DNA from: Lates calcarifer
Taxonomy: Eukaryota; Chordata; Actinopteri; Centropomidae
Direction: 5' to 3'
Length of the DNA stretch: 64,000 nucleotides
NCBI RefSeq assembly: GCF_001640805.2
Contig: NC_066844.1
Location: 191,001 to 255,000 of the forward strand
The notes under the pieces were generated by a model. It did not search any database, was not told the DNA's origin, and worked only from the letters and a program-made list of their open reading frames with translations. Positions 22,236 to 34,723 of the stretch are shown here, in pieces; position 1 is the first letter of the stretch; each line of letters opens with the position of its first letter. The position numbers and the translations under genes are program-made.

Positions 22236-25152
22236 GGACCGCGGTCTGTCCTCCACGTCCAGGACCCCTGAAGACGGTCTCTGCGTCCAGGACGTTTGAA
22301 GACAGTCTGTCTTCAGACATCCAGAGGACGGTCCATCTTCAGATGGTCTCTGCGTCCAGGACGTTTGAAGACGATCTGTCCTTGACGTTCAGGTCGACTG
22401 AGTAGTTCATGGTCTCATACTGAGGACATGAAGAGCTCCTGTTGTTGAACTGTAAACTGCTTTGACACTATAGAGACACAGAGACAGCAGGTGGACAGAC
22501 TGAGACCTGCTGGACTCTTACTGACTGACTTTAGTCTTCTTTCTGATGTGGTTCAGTCCACGCCTGCTTGTTTCTGCAGCTTCGTCTTTTTGGATTCAGT
22601 CTAACTCAGATTCAGGGTAAACTTCTGATGTGGTCAGAGACCGGCTGGTGTTTGTTGTGAAGATGATGAAGATGAAGGGCTTTAACTTCACTGTGAGGAA
22701 AATCCCTGTCAGAGTCTAAATGTTCTTCCTGCAGACAGAGAAATGTCTGCAGCTGTTCCAGTGTTTCCTCGAGCTGTTTCACTTCAGTTTGATCCTGAAA
22801 CAAGCTGCTGTTTATTAGGGGGAACATGTTGATCAGTTGCCAATAATCAATAATCAGTGATCAATGATCAGTGTTTGTTAAATGTGTTTGTGTGATGGAA
22901 TCAGCAGCTTCAGTCTGACTCAGATCAAACTGCAGCTCGACCCCTGTGCTGAGGTCAGACCAGGTCCTGGTCCAGGTGAGTCCTGCGGTCTGATCTGGGC
23001 TCAGATCTGATCCAGACTCAGGTCTGATCTGGATCAGACCTAAGCCTGGACTCAGGTCTGATCTGGACTCAGGTGTGTCTGTATTCACAGCCAAAGCTTT
23101 AGTTTGGTCCCATTTTGTCTTTGAAGCCAAAGATCGAAGTGTTTCAGTCCGACAGGAGGAGGAACTCCGAGTGTTGCATGAATTTCTCTCATTGATGTAG
23201 AAACTGTTCCTCTAACTGATCAGACTCACTAATCACTGATAATCAATCAATACACAGAGTATTCTGCTCCTGATCAGTATGATAGATGTCACTGTGGTGT
23301 TCAAGAAAACTCCCTTTAATCAGTCACCTGTTGAACTGAACATCTAACACATCCAGACTTTAAAACAACTCCGACTCTTAACTGGACCACAACAAAACCA
23401 AACCAGGACCTCCAGGATCCAGACTCACAGATTCAGGTTTATTCATCATTTAAATATTCAGCCTTGTTAATATGAGGTTATTGATTCAGAGCAGAAACAT
23501 CTTCCTGTTCGTCTGATCAGTGAAGTCAGGATCAATCAAACAGGAAACAGCTTCAGCTGATGATCAATAACTCCTCTCATTGATTAGTTCACTGTTTATC
23601 TTTCATGATTCCAAACAGAAGAGCAACAAATCTTCATATCTGACAAACTGGAGATTTGTCAGTTTGACTTTTATTGATAACTATTGATCATCTATTGAAC
23701 TGATGAGTTTCAGCTGTGGCGGGAAACAACACAAATCGTTCACAGAGAAAAGTATTAAACTCATAATAAACTGATCAGAAAATAAACAGCTGATTATTTA
23801 AATCGTCAGTGAAACATCAGGAAACAATAAACTCAGTGAGGAGATGAATTCAGACATCTTTATTTCTAAAATCAATATCTGATCACCTGATCAATACTTC
23901 AGTTAAATCTTCAGTAACTCAGTGTTTTAATGAGACAATGTTTTAAATGTACTGCAGAGAAGAAGTACTTTAATATAACTAAAATACAGTAAAAGTACTT
24001 GGTTCCTCTGCAGCAGTGAGTGACAGTCTGCGATGTTCAGTTCAACAGAACGAGTCAGAGTCGGGCGGGGGGGAGTCCTAGGTCCTGGTCCTGGGTCTGA
24101 CTCAGTCGAATATAAAGTTTGTGCATGAATCTGATTTAAACCCTCTTACACTTAAAGTGTCACATGAAGAGAGAAACTCTGAGGAATCACTGCACCGAGC
24201 TGAAGGTAGAAACTCTGAGGGAGGGAGGTGGACATCAGGAGGAAGTCGAATTAAATCAGAGGAATCTTTGGTGTTCTATTATAAAAAAAAAGCTTTTTAT
24301 TTTTCTAACGCTTCATTTGGTGGAAACTGGTTCTGCTTCATCTCCTCACGATCTAAATACGACTTAAATATGAAAATAAAATCAATATTTAATGATCTCA
24401 CACTCTGTCTGCTCGCTTCTCTCTCATCTCAGGTCAGGGAGATCAAGGCCTTGAATCTCCAGGTCCTTGTAAAGTCTGAACATGTTTCTGTGGTTTAACT
24501 GTGTGTCCAGCAGGGGGAGCTGTTCTCTGTCAGACCTGCAGCTGAACAGCACCACCTGCAGGAGGAGAAGGTTACTGCAGCAGCAGCAGCAGCATGTGTC
24601 ATTTGCCTTCTGCAGTTAAAGAGAGAAACAGCAGGTTTAACAAACAGCACCACCTTCAGGCAGAGAGAGTCACTGCAGCAGAGTTTACTCCAGGTGATCA
24701 ACTGTTCTGTGAGTTTTTCTTCAGTTTTTGTCCTCAGTCCTGTCTTCACTGTGGTTTGATCTGGATCCACCTCAGGTTCAGTTCTTTAGCAACAGGAGGA
24801 AAAACTATCGATTGATCAGAGAATCAGTGATTAAACTGAACATTAAGTCGTTTTATTCTTTAACAGAAACTGAACTTCTGCTGTGTCAGGTTTCTGGATC
24901 CTCACTGACTCTGATCCAGAGGTTTTAATCAGTGTCTGGGGATTGATCAGGTCGTTCTGTACGAGTGTTTAACTGATTCCTATAAATCAGACCGATCAGT
25001 CTAATCAATAACAGAGAGGAAAGCTGATAGATGAAGAGCACGCAGTTGGTCAGTCAGTGTCTGTGGTTCTGGACCGATGTGGACTCAGGTTCTTCCTCAG
25101 CTCAGGTCAGACCTCCTGAGTGCCCCCTGTGGTTGTCTAACAGGTGAGCCCC
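22236..25152. other. Intergenic/3' UTR region between ppp1r15b and ascl5
   Basis: The first about 170 bp repeat GGTCTCTGCGTCCAGGACGT with TTGAAGAC units (22250-22400), probably inside the ppp1r15b 3' UTR. 22970-23080 is a run of GATCTGGACTCAGGTCT-like units. Otherwise AT-rich, with no exon or RNA gene that I can support. The 3' UTR of the minus-strand ascl5 gene should occupy the right edge. Confidence 0.5.
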
Positions 25153-25689
25153 TCAGGACTCTCCTCCACCGTCCGGCCCAGGAGACGAGGTGTTGGGGGA
25201 CGCCCCCCTGCTGTGCCTCCCGTCCTCCGGCTCCACCAGTCCCTGCAGGTACTTGATGTACCTGATGGCAGCTCGCAGCGTTTCCACCTTGCTGAGCCGT
25301 TTGTCGGCACTCTGACCCGGCAGGTGGTCTCTGAGTTTGGCGTAGCCCTGGTTCACGCACTTCACCCTCTGACGCTCGCGCTCGTTCCGTTTCTGGATGA
25401 AGGCCGGCTCGAACGGACACTCGTACACACTGAAGTGTCCGTGGTGGTGAAAGGGGGTCAGGTAGGGCAGGAGCCCGGGGCCGGGGCCCCTCAGAGGGGC
25501 TTTGTAGAAGCCGAGGCCGGCGGGGTCCATGGCAGAGGGGTAGATCAAGAAGGGGACAGAGCTGGATAGGGAGTCCGAGGACTGAGAGAGACCGTGGTCC
25601 TCAGAGAATCCAGCAGAGGGCGACAGACCGAAGCTCAGGTAAGAAGAACGCTGGTCAATGATTGGCGGAGAGAAGGAGGAGCTCATCAT
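25153..25689 (-). CDS. ascl5: Achaete-scute family bHLH transcription factor (ascl5-like)
   Basis: A single-exon frame of 178 residues. ATG at 25689 was chosen because the only earlier in-frame start is a GTG at 25704; a second ATG follows directly. The C-terminal half holds a complete bHLH: basic region KRNERERQRVKCVNQGYAKL, helix 1, the loop GQSADKRLSK, helix 2 VETLRAAIRYIKYLQGL, and a short serine/glycine tail. Class II proneural-type factors bind E-boxes as dimers with E-proteins. The CVNQGYAKLR wording and short tail fit the ASCL3/4/5 branch rather than ASCL1/2, and ASCL5 lies on human 1q32 like the two genes to the left. ASCL4 or ASCL3 cannot be fully excluded. Confidence 0.8.
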   Translation of the reverse strand: MMSSSFSPPIIDQRSSYLSFGLSPSAGFSEDHGLSQSSDSLSSSVPFLIYPSAMDPAGLGFYKAPLRGPGPGLLPYLTPFHHHGHFSVYECPFEPAFIQKRNERERQRVKCVNQGYAKLRDHLPGQSADKRLSKVETLRAAIRYIKYLQGLVEPEDGRHSRGASPNTSSPGPDGGGES

Positions 25690-28192
25690 GTGACCTGGAC
25701 TCACAGAGACCTGATCAGGAGTCAGAGACCAGGGAGACAGTTCATGGTCAGACCCTCAGAGTCCTGCAGACCTGAGGAGGGAAAACAGAGACCTGAAGTT
25801 TTGATCAGAGCAGCAGGAAGCTGTCACAGTCAGAGCTGAGTCATTTATTTATCCGATCAATGAACAGAAATATTGATCTCATTCCCCCGACCTCTGACCC
25901 CTGACCCCTGATCTTTGACCTCTTGACCCCTCCGTATGACGCTTGTCATCTTCAGGAGCTTTTTTAATTTAATAAAATAACATCTAATTTATCTAATTTA
26001 ACACACGAGTGTTTAAAACTACGAGTCCCAGGATGCATTTCACTGACAGCCAATCACAGAGCAGAACTGATTCTACATTGTTTTACAGTGGTCAGGAACA
26101 GACATGAAGAATTCTATAAATATTAAAACAGGAAATTAACTGTTATCACTTTAGTTCTCAGGGTAATTAAACATAATAGAAAAATAAAAATAAAACTAAT
26201 GTTTAAAGTAGCAGTCAGGATAAAAATAGACTTGTAAAAATTTGTTTATTGATTGATTAGCCTCACAACAGAAAATTAATCAGCGTCTCTGATAAACTGA
26301 TGATCATTGTTTTTCAGAATAAAATCCTCAGACATTAAACTGAATGTCGTCTGAAGTCGAAAAATGATCAATGAATCAGAAAAATGTCGAATATAACTGA
26401 AGAAAATATTAAAAATAAATTGAAAAAGTTCAAAGAATAATTTCCTGATGTGAAACTGGAAAATAATTTTAAAAAGTTTCCTCTCTAATTTCAACTGTTT
26501 GTGCATTTATAAAATCCATTAGACTTTAACAACATTATTTCTGGTTATTTTAGTTCACCAAATAAAACTACTGTTAACATCAAACTCAAATAAAATCTGT
26601 TTATCAGTTTATATCAGTTTATATGTGTTAATGTCCACCTGTCTGTCTGATGTCCGTCTGTGTCCATGCGTCTCTGTGGGTCGATGATGATAAAAAAAGT
26701 TAGTCTTTGTCTCACCTCCTGTTGCAGCTGCAGCGTTTTCTCCTCTGACTGACTGAGGCTGCAGATGAAAAGCCGAGGATTTACCTGCTTCTACCTGCTG
26801 AAGCTCCGCCCCTCCAGGTGTGTGAGGGGACGTCAGGTAACAAGACAAACCAACAGGATGAAAATCAAACGTTTAAACATCAGATCCTCAGAGTCTGTTC
26901 AGTGATTTCACACAGAGTTCCTTGTTTTAACAGAAAGGATGATGATGATGATGAAGGTGATGAAGGTGGTGTGTTCAGGGTACCTCCGCTCTGTGAGCTT
27001 CAGCTGTGACACATCAAAGGTCCTGTGCAGGTAGAAATGAGTGTTTGCAGTTTCCTCTTCCTAAACCCTGAGTTTCAGGATGAAAGGCGTCAGCGACACA
27101 CACCCTTCCTGTCAACACACACCTCCTCACACATCGCACACTGATGACTGTTTACACACACACACGCACCTGTAACCTGACACTCACCTGAACACTCACT
27201 CCAGCACTTTGATTTAAGAAAACTGTGAAGGAGGAAACTGAACTCACTGCATGTTTCTGATTTTAATTAACAGACGACTGAAGTTCACTGACGAGTTCAG
27301 AGTTTCACCTTGAACGATCAGAGATATAACTTCATCAGAACTTCATCAGAACTTCATCTTGTCTCCTGTAGATTTTCAAATCTGTCACGTACAGACACTC
27401 GTCTGCAGGGCTCCTGCTGAAGCCTTAAAAAGGCTTAAATCAGTGTTTAAAAATCATGGAGGAGAAGAAGGAGGAGGAGGAGGAGGAGGAGGAGGGAGAG
27501 GCCTTTTTCATTACATTACACACAGAATCACAGAATCATCACAACAACAAACAGCAGGTGTTTCTCAGTTCAGTCCTCAGAACCAGCACCAGAACCACCT
27601 TCAGCTCAGAGCTGAGACACTAAACATCTCTCTGACCAGTCAGAGGAGGAACCAGGACCTGTGAACTAAACATCTTTGGACAAAACTGTCCTTAAACCTG
27701 AGCAACTAATGTTGCTTCATCCTTCATTTATTCAGTTTCCTGATGTTTGTTATATAAATTGACTTGACATTTTATTCTGAGTTGCATCTTAACATCTTAC
27801 ATCTTAAATCTGCCTGAAGCTGCAGGAAGCCTGCGTCTGTTTCCTTCTGTTCATCCTGAACATTAACTCGTCTCTGATGGTTCAGAAACATTCAGCTCAT
27901 CTGACCCTTCACTGAGACAGTAGCTTCCTGTAGTTTCCTCAGATGACATCTCCTTTAACACCTGACTCTGGTTTTCATTCTGAACGTGTCTGATGATTTA
28001 TCCTGTGTTTGTGTTGAAGACCTGTTGTTTTCTGTGACTCGAGCTTTAAACTGACTTGACTGAAGATGATGAAGATGAAGATGAAGATGAAGATTCTCTC
28101 ACAGTCGACTCTTTGTCACTTTACCTCAGTGAAACACATCTCAGTCTGTTTTTAACGTCGTCCATCAACAGACTGAAAACAGACCTCTGTCT

Positions 28193-28234
<42 letters not shown>

Positions 28235-28860
28235 AGATCAGTGTCATCTGTTACTGAACTCTTGAGGCTTCAGCTTCTTTAAAGGACGAGTTCATGTTTT
28301 CATGTTTGTATTAAAACAGTGTCTGTGTGATCATGTGATCATGTGATCATTTGACATGAACACGTCTCTGATGGTGCAGACACAGTTGTCAGTCTGAAGA
28401 CTCTGGTTGTTGGTTTTCTCTGTAAATAATGTTTGTTCCTGTTGTTTTCCTCTGTTTTCACTTCTCATCTTATTTTGGACTGATTCTGTTCCCTTGAGTT
28501 CTGTTCACTTCCTGTTTTATTTTGGTAATTATTCCTGATATCTTGTTTGTGTTTTTACTTCCTTCTCACCTGTGTATCATTAGTCCTGTGTATCATTAGT
28601 ACATCAGTCCCTGTGTGTCTTTGTGTTGTCAGATTGTGATTTCACCTCTGTTAGGTCGAGTTCTCCCATCTACTTTAATCTTTTCTCCTGTTTGTTTCGC
28701 AGTGAGTTCTTGGTTCTTCTTCGTTGGTTAAAATGAATAATTTTTGTTTGCTGGCCCAGTCTGAAGCTTCTGTATTCTCCACAGTGTTGGTGTTGTCCTT
28801 CTGATCGTTGAACGTTGTGTAATCATCAGTCTGTAGGAACAGAGTCTGAGCTGTGGCCTG

Positions 28861-29075
28861 TGACTAAGAGGCTGCTAACATTATCTAACAGGCTGCTAAC
28901 ATTAGCTAACATTAGCTAACAGGCTGCTAACATTAGCTAACATTAGCTAACAGGCTGCTAACGTTAGCTAACAGGTTACATTAGCTAACAGGCTGCTAAC
29001 ATTAGCTAACAGGCTGCTAATGTTAGCTAACAGGCTGTTAACATTAGCTAACAGGCTGCTAACAGGCTGCTAACA
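28861..29075. repeat. Minisatellite of TAACATTAGCTAACAGGCTGC units
   Basis: Roughly a dozen imperfect units built from GCTAACATTA and GCTAACAGGCT, with variants (GTTAGC for ATTAGC) and partial deletions. Intergenic. Confidence 0.9.
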
Positions 29076-29233
29076 TCTGAGTTCAGTGACATGAAGTTTA
29101 AGGATAAAAAAAACCCAGAACGTGACAAGGTTAAACACAGTTAAAAACTGTGAACTCGTCCTTTAAAGTTTGATGATCCAGCATCAGCGTTTCCTCCTCT
29201 AATCTCTGTCTCTGCTTCCTCCTGCAGGAAGCT

Positions 29234-29265
<32 letters not shown>

Positions 29266-29999
29266 CTGTGTGTTGTGGTTAATCAGTGTGTTGTTGTTTT
29301 ACAGTGACATCAAAGATGACTGAAGATCTACACTGTAAAACACTCAACATGTAGAGACTTGAAGCTGCAGAGAGAAACAGTCAGACCTGCTCCTATTGTT
29401 TTAAATAACCCCCCCCACACACACACACACACACCTTAATAATGAACACAATAATAAAATAATAATTCTGATAAAATATATTTTTCAGTGGATAACTGAG
29501 TCAGTTGCTCTGCTCTCAGTTAACAGGAGGTGACAGGTCTGAACCCGTGAAATGGACCAGTGATGTTTCTGCTGTGTGAAGATGAAAACAACTTGTCCCT
29601 CGTGTTTCTGTCTCACTGTCCTCTAAAGAATTAAACTGCAGCTGATTCTCGTTAACACCAGGAGATGGCGCTGTTCCCTTCAGACTGTGTGTGAAGACGT
29701 ATTATTACAGCTGTGTCATGTATTTTATATTATTTATATATTATTGTCTAACGTCAAGTGCACAGCAGAAAGAACAAATTGAGTACAAATATGTGCCCGT
29801 GATTTAGTTCACATACATGTCATTAAGCCCATGGCATCAAAATCTCACTCCAGCCAGGTACCACAAAACCTACAGACTGTGCCCAAAACACACGACATGG
29901 GTGCAGGATGAGACAGGATTTTTTTTTCTAATTTGACTTGGGATTGGGACAGGACGGGGATTGTGTTTGTGGGAGTGAAAATCCTCTCCTGTGTCACCC

Positions 30000-30470
30000 T
30001 CTACTCCACAGGTACTGTCCTCGACCTGTACGCAACATTGAAGAGGCATCTTAGCCAAGAATTGCATCTACACCTGATCCCTACTGCAGACTTTGTTGAT
30101 CACCTTAGCAACTCAGGAGCTCCTCAAAGTGCTCTTTCCACCTCTTGACAGTATCCCCAGTCCAGGTGTGCAATTCTCCTCCCCTGCTGAACACAGCCTC
30201 ATCCAAGCTCTGCCTTCCCTTCCTGACACCAACAGAAAATCCACAGCTTTGAACTCTTCCCACACCTGAGTTTTTGCTTCCACAACTGCCGAAGCTGCTG
30301 CTCTCCTATTACCTGTCTACTGTTACAGGAGAATCTGGGGCCAACCAGGACTGCAAGGCCTCTTTCTTCAGCCTGAAGGCTTCTCCCACCTTGCACCATG
30401 GATAACCTTCTGACAACAGCTCCTACCTGTTGCCTCTGCAATGGAGACTTGGATCATGACCCACTCAGGT
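30000..30470 (-). mobile_element. Degenerate LINE fragment (linker between endonuclease and reverse transcriptase), antisense
   Basis: On the minus strand a translated piece reads AAASAVVEAKTQVWEEFKA, which matches the conserved EAKTRVWEEFGEA-type segment of an abundant fish non-LTR retrotransposon family as I recall it. Frames are broken throughout. The family is probably RTE/Rex-like, but I cannot verify this. Edges are approximate. Confidence 0.55.
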
Positions 30471-30779
30471 GGTGGTGCACCATCTGCTGTCCACAGTGTT
30501 GCACAGGGTCTGCAAGTAAACTTCACCTAGAGCCTAAATACAAAAGTCAATATCTGGAAGTCTACAGAGTAACATCTGGATAACCTTTGGATAAGCTTTG
30601 GAAACAAGTACTGTGGAGAGATGAAGCTCAAAGCTTTGTGTCACAGTTACCAAAGGGATCTTATCAACCACATGGAATGAACAGTTTGATGCATTCTGTT
30701 CGGTGCCATGTGCCACCTCACTGAACGAGACCAGAAACAGTACTGTAAAGACAGAAAAATCAGACGCTCAGATTCACCT

Positions 30780-30993
30780 TCAAACCAAACTAACAGCTTC
30801 CTCTGAGTGAGTCCAGCTACAGGAGAGAAAAGAGGAAAACTACAACACTGCTGCTTCAACCTGCTGACTCTCCACACACTGAAGGTGAGTTTGACTAAAA
30901 CCAGGACTCAGAGTCAAAGTGAATTTCAGTGATGTTAGTAGAGGAGGGAGGGGAGCCATGACTGACTGTACTTCCTGTCTGCTGTGTTTTCAG
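30780..30993 (+). other. 5' noncoding exon and leader intron of the TRIM gene
   Basis: An exon ending CACACACTGAAG at 30884 is followed by GTGAGT, and the intron closes with TTTTCAG at 30993, 15 bp before the ATG. Fish TRIM genes commonly have such a leader exon. The exon start is not resolved. Confidence 0.5.
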
Positions 30994-31008
30994 CTTCACT
31001 CAGACTAA

Positions 31009-32403
31009 ATGGCTTCCAGATCAGAGGAGGATCTCTGCTGTCCGGTCTGTCAGGAGGTCTTTAGAGATCCTGTTGTTCTGTCATGTAGCCACAGCTTCTG
31101 TAAAGACTGTCTGAAGAGATGGTGGAGAGAGAAACCAACACCACAGTGTCCAGTTTGTAAGAGACGATCTTCAAGAGTAGAACCACCTATAAACCGGGCC
31201 TTAAAGAAGCTGTGTGAGTCCTTCTTACAGGAGAGAGATCAGAGATCTTCAGAGGCTCTCTGCAGTCTGCACTCTGAGAAACTCAAACTCTTCTGTCTGG
31301 ACCATCAGCAGCCAGTGTGTCTCGTCTGCAGAGATTCAGAAAAACACACCCACCACAGATTCAGACCCATTGATGAAGCTGCACGACAACACAAGAAGGA
31401 ACTTCAGGAAACTCTGGAGCCCTTAAAGAAGAAGTTAAAGAGTTTAGAAGAAGTTAAAGTGGAGTTTGATCAAACAGCAGAACACATTAAGGTCCAGGCC
31501 CGACACACAGAGAGGCAGATTAAGGAGCAGTTTAAGAAGCTTCACCAGTTTCTAGAAGAGGAAGAGGAGGCCAGGATGGCTGCACTGAGGGAGGAAGAGG
31601 AGCAGAAGAGTCAGATGATGAAGGAGAAGATGGAGGCTCTGAGCAGAGAGATAGCAGCTCTTTCACACACAGTCAGAGCCACAGAGGACGAGCTGAGAGC
31701 TGAAGACGTCTCATTCCTCAACAACTACAAGGCTGCAGTGGAAAGAGTCCAGCAGCGCCCCCTGCTGGAGGATCACCAGCTGCTCTCAGGAGCTCTGATA
31801 GACCAGGCCAAACACCTGGGCAACCTGACCTTCAACATCTGGAACAAGATGAAGGACATGGTCTCCTACAGTCCTGTGGTTCTGGACCCAAACACTGCTG
31901 GTCCAGAACTGATCCTGTCTGAAGATCTGACCAGTCTGAGACGAGGAGAGGAACAGCAGCTTCCTGACAATCCAGAGAGATTCACTGACCTCATTGTCCT
32001 GGGCTCTGAGGGTTTTAACTCAGGGATTCACAGCTGGGATGTTGAGGTTGGAGACAGTACAGGTTGGATACTGGGTGTGTTAGCAGAGTCTGTCCAGAGG
32101 AAGGGACATGTACAGTCTGGATTATGGGAAATATTGTTATATAAAGGTAAATACTTTGCACACTCACCACCAGGTCCATTCAATGATCTCCCAGTGCAGG
32201 AAAAGCTCCAGAGGATCAGAGTGAATCTGGACTGGACCAGAGGAAAACTGTTGTTCTCTGATCCTGATACTAACACACACATACACACCTTCACACACAC
32301 TTTCACTGAGAAGCTGTTTCCATTCATTTACAATGACGATAAACTCCCAGTGAAGATGTTACCAGTGAAGGTTTCTGTGACAGTGGAACAGAGTAAATAC
32401 TGA
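31009..32403 (+). CDS. TRIM E3 ubiquitin ligase with PRY-SPRY domain (fish TRIM35/NF7-like)
   Basis: One uninterrupted 464-codon frame. RING finger, residues 11-50: C11, C14, C26, H28, C31, C34, C47, C50, a complete C3HC4 set. B-box 2, residues 85-116: C85, H88, C96, H99, C104, C107, H113, H116. A long coiled coil follows (about 127-255, rich in E/K/Q), then PRY ([20 protein letters not shown]) and SPRY ([11 protein letters not shown] to the C terminus). Such proteins are ubiquitin ligases, many with innate-immune roles in fish; the SPRY domain picks the target. The intronless CDS and wording fit the expanded fish TRIM35-like/zinc-binding protein A33-like group. I give no symbol because one-to-one orthology is unlikely. 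Possible polyadenylation signals AATAAA lie near 33059-33080. Confidence 0.85.
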   Translation: MASRSEEDLCCPVCQEVFRDPVVLSCSHSFCKDCLKRWWREKPTPQCPVCKRRSSRVEPPINRALKKLCESFLQERDQRSSEALCSLHSEKLKLFCLDHQQPVCLVCRDSEKHTHHRFRPIDEAARQHKKELQETLEPLKKKLKSLEEVKVEFDQTAEHIKVQARHTERQIKEQFKKLHQFLEEEEEARMAALREEEEQKSQMMKEKMEALSREIAALSHTVRATEDELRAEDVSFLNNYKAAVERVQQRPLLEDHQLLSGALIDQAKHLGNLTFNIWNKMKDMVSYSPVVLDPNTAGPELILSEDLTSLRRGEEQQLPDNPERFTDLIVLGSEGFNSGIHSWDVEVGDSTGWILGVLAESVQRKGHVQSGLWEILLYKGKYFAHSPPGPFNDLPVQEKLQRIRVNLDWTRGKLLFSDPDTNTHIHTFTHTFTEKLFPFIYNDDKLPVKMLPVKVSVTVEQSKY

Positions 32404-33900
32404 TAAAGAGGAAGATCAGATTTATATGTATTTGTATGTAAAATTATTTCAATTAATTATTTTACTTTGCTTCTGATTTTGATGTTTGGTTCATTTACTG
32501 TTCTCTCTTTATCAGTACTGTGTCATTTTTTGTGTACTAGTGCAGTACACACGATACAAAAAAGTAAACAGAAACTAAAGTTAGGGAATAATGTTGTATT
32601 TAACTACCAGTTACCTATTCTAATATTTCAGGGCACAGTTTGATCTGTTGAGCAACAAAGAGAGAAAAGTGGGGGAAGGTGGTGTAATAGGTTCTGTAAC
32701 ACTTTATAAACCTGCTGTAATTTGTTTAAAATTTAAATTACATAGTTCCTTTTTTAGTCTTGTTGTACTTTCTGAATCACTACATTTGTGTTTTTAGTGT
32801 GGAACAAACAGAGCTGCAGTGAAAAGAGTATAGTCAGGAACAAACTGTCAACCTACAGCCTGTATGTTACTGTACTGGACGACTGATGCAGTACACCCCT
32901 GTACTTACAGACTTAGCCTGATGTGGTCCTGGTTAATGTGGACTGACACTGATGTTACACAGCCTGATGTTCACTGTGTGATGAACTGTGTATTTACAGC
33001 CTCTTACAGTGTTTCCTGTGACTTTATCATTAAACGGTGAAATCACTGTTTCAGTAAGAAAATAAAAATAAAATAAATATGACTCTCAAAGTTTTGTGTT
33101 TGTTTTGTTTCCTCTGTGGAAACTGGGAGAGAAAACCTGTTCTTAGGTGTTTTGCCTTTTCTGTTACTTTATTTATCTAATTGTCTCTATATTCTGTTAA
33201 AAACAATAAAAAACATGTCTTAAATTCTGTATTGCTAAATATATTTACCATATATAATAATTCTGCACTAACTGCAAAAATTAAATGATGTAATTAAGTT
33301 GATGCTGACTTTCAGTCAGTTTTGTTGAACAGACCTGATGGTTGTCATATGATCAAACTGTCCCATAATTCCTAAACTCTTTATCAGCAACAACCTGGCC
33401 AGGTGACATTTTTCCAAACTGTAAGAACAACAAGAACCAAGAGGAAGAGCAGCCTGCATGCATAAAATCAGATATAGATTTTCATGATAAAATGTTTTTT
33501 AAAATGACATTTCAAAGATGTTTGTAATGTTGGTGTTCCTGTTTCTAGGTCCCTTTAACACAAATGGACCTAATCAAAAACTCTAAACACGGCATCTGTC
33601 TCACATCTAACACAGTTTGATCATCAGCTGATAAGAGATTTATTTTCATACCTGTTCAACATGTGTCACCTGCACTGCCACTTTAAAATGAAGCACAGAA
33701 ACAAATATATTCATTTACACCCTCATTAATCCCTAATGAAAAAGAAGTCTCAGACTGGTGTGACTGTGCATTGCTGAGAAGAAGACTCTGACTCTTGTCT
33801 GTGTCTATGAACTGAATGAATGAATGATGGAGAAACCTCCAGGAGGGTGACTGGGGGAAAGTCCTGCCCGGTTTCTTTTTAGACTTCTGTACTAGTCATG
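32404..33900. other. TRIM 3' UTR and AT-rich spacer
   Basis: The sequence after the stop has AATAAA-type signals clustered near 33059-33080, a plausible end of the TRIM transcript. Beyond that I see only AT-rich unique-looking sequence. Confidence 0.45.
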
Positions 33901-33904
33901 GATC

Positions 33905-34330
33905 AGCTATAAAAAAACACCATGATTGAGCAATGGGTGGATCATAAGTGTGTTTGGTGTCAGAACACTGTAGATGTAAAGATCGATGACTTACCATGGT
34001 CGAATCATCAGATCATCAGATCCATGGATGTATGTCTCGGACACTTGGATGCAGAAAAGGGCTGTCAACTGATCATCACCTCATGTTGAGTTCAGATGGT
34101 GTGGGAGACTTGGTAAATCCAAACATGTGATGATGGTAAAATGGGAATGTCTGGCTAAGCCACCAGTCTGCAAGGTCTTTAACGCCCACCTGGAGGAATT
34201 TCTCATGTATCCCAGGAGAGGTTGGGGACATGAATGTAATGTCCTTTGATGGTGTCAAACATTTCTGCTATCATCAACCAAAGTTCATTTATTACCTGTA
34301 CCTAGCCTGCCGCATTCCACAGTGCCATTA
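33905..34330 (+). mobile_element. Degenerate LINE fragment (endonuclease end), sense strand
   Basis: The run TCTCGGACACTTGGATGC, CAACTGATCATCACCTC and CCCAGGAGAGGTTGGGGACA matches, to my recall, the region just upstream of the segment found antisense at 30000-30470 in the same fish LINE family. Reading frames are broken. It stops within about 20 bp of the TRIM-derived copy at 34341. Confidence 0.55.
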
Positions 34331-34340
34331 TGGGATGGTC

Positions 34341-34723
34341 CCCTAAACACTGCTGGTCCAGAACTGATCCTGTCTGAAGATCTGACCAGTGTGAGACGAG
34401 GACACAAACAGCAGCTTCCTGACAATCCAGAGAGGTTTGATTATTACTGTTGTGTCCTGAGCTCTGAGGGTTTTAACTCAGGGACTCACAGCTGGGATGT
34501 TGAGGTTGGAGACAGTACAGGTTGGATACTGGGTGTGTTAGCAGAGTCTGTCCAGAGGAAGGGGAATATACGGTGTGGATTATGGGGAATATTGTTATAT
34601 AAAGGTAAATACTTTGCACACTCACATACACACCTTCACACACACTTTCACTGAGAAGCTGTTTCCATTCATTTATAATGTGAATTATCAGGTCTCAGTG
34701 ACAGTGGAACAGAGCAGGTAGAG
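34341..34723 (+). pseudogene. Truncated TRIM PRY-SPRY copy
   Basis: Homologous to the intact TRIM from its PRY start (AACACTGCTGGTCCAGAACT, matching 31893 onward). It lacks RING, B-box and coiled coil, and the SPRY has an internal deletion: TACTTTGCACACTCAC joins directly to CACACCTTCACACACAC, losing about 110 bp that the intact gene has at 32170-32280. There are also local frame changes ([12 protein letters not shown] for [11 protein letters not shown]). Similarity continues into the 3' UTR to about 35060 (the CTTTTTATCAGTA motif is shared), so a genomic segment was duplicated, not just an exon. Confidence 0.8.

Larger units (their letters stand above)
25705..30760. other. Intergenic region between ascl5 and the TRIM gene
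   Basis: About 5 kb without a supportable exon. Contents: AT-rich sequence (26100-26600), (GGA)n around 27450-27495, (GAAGAT)n around 28062-28090, (GT)n at 28198-28232, a TTAGC-type minisatellite (28861-29075), (CA)n at 29234-29264, and a LINE fragment (about 30000-30470). 28400-28760 looks like old dispersed-repeat sequence but I cannot place its ends. The ascl5 promoter should lie just right of 25700. Confidence 0.45.
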
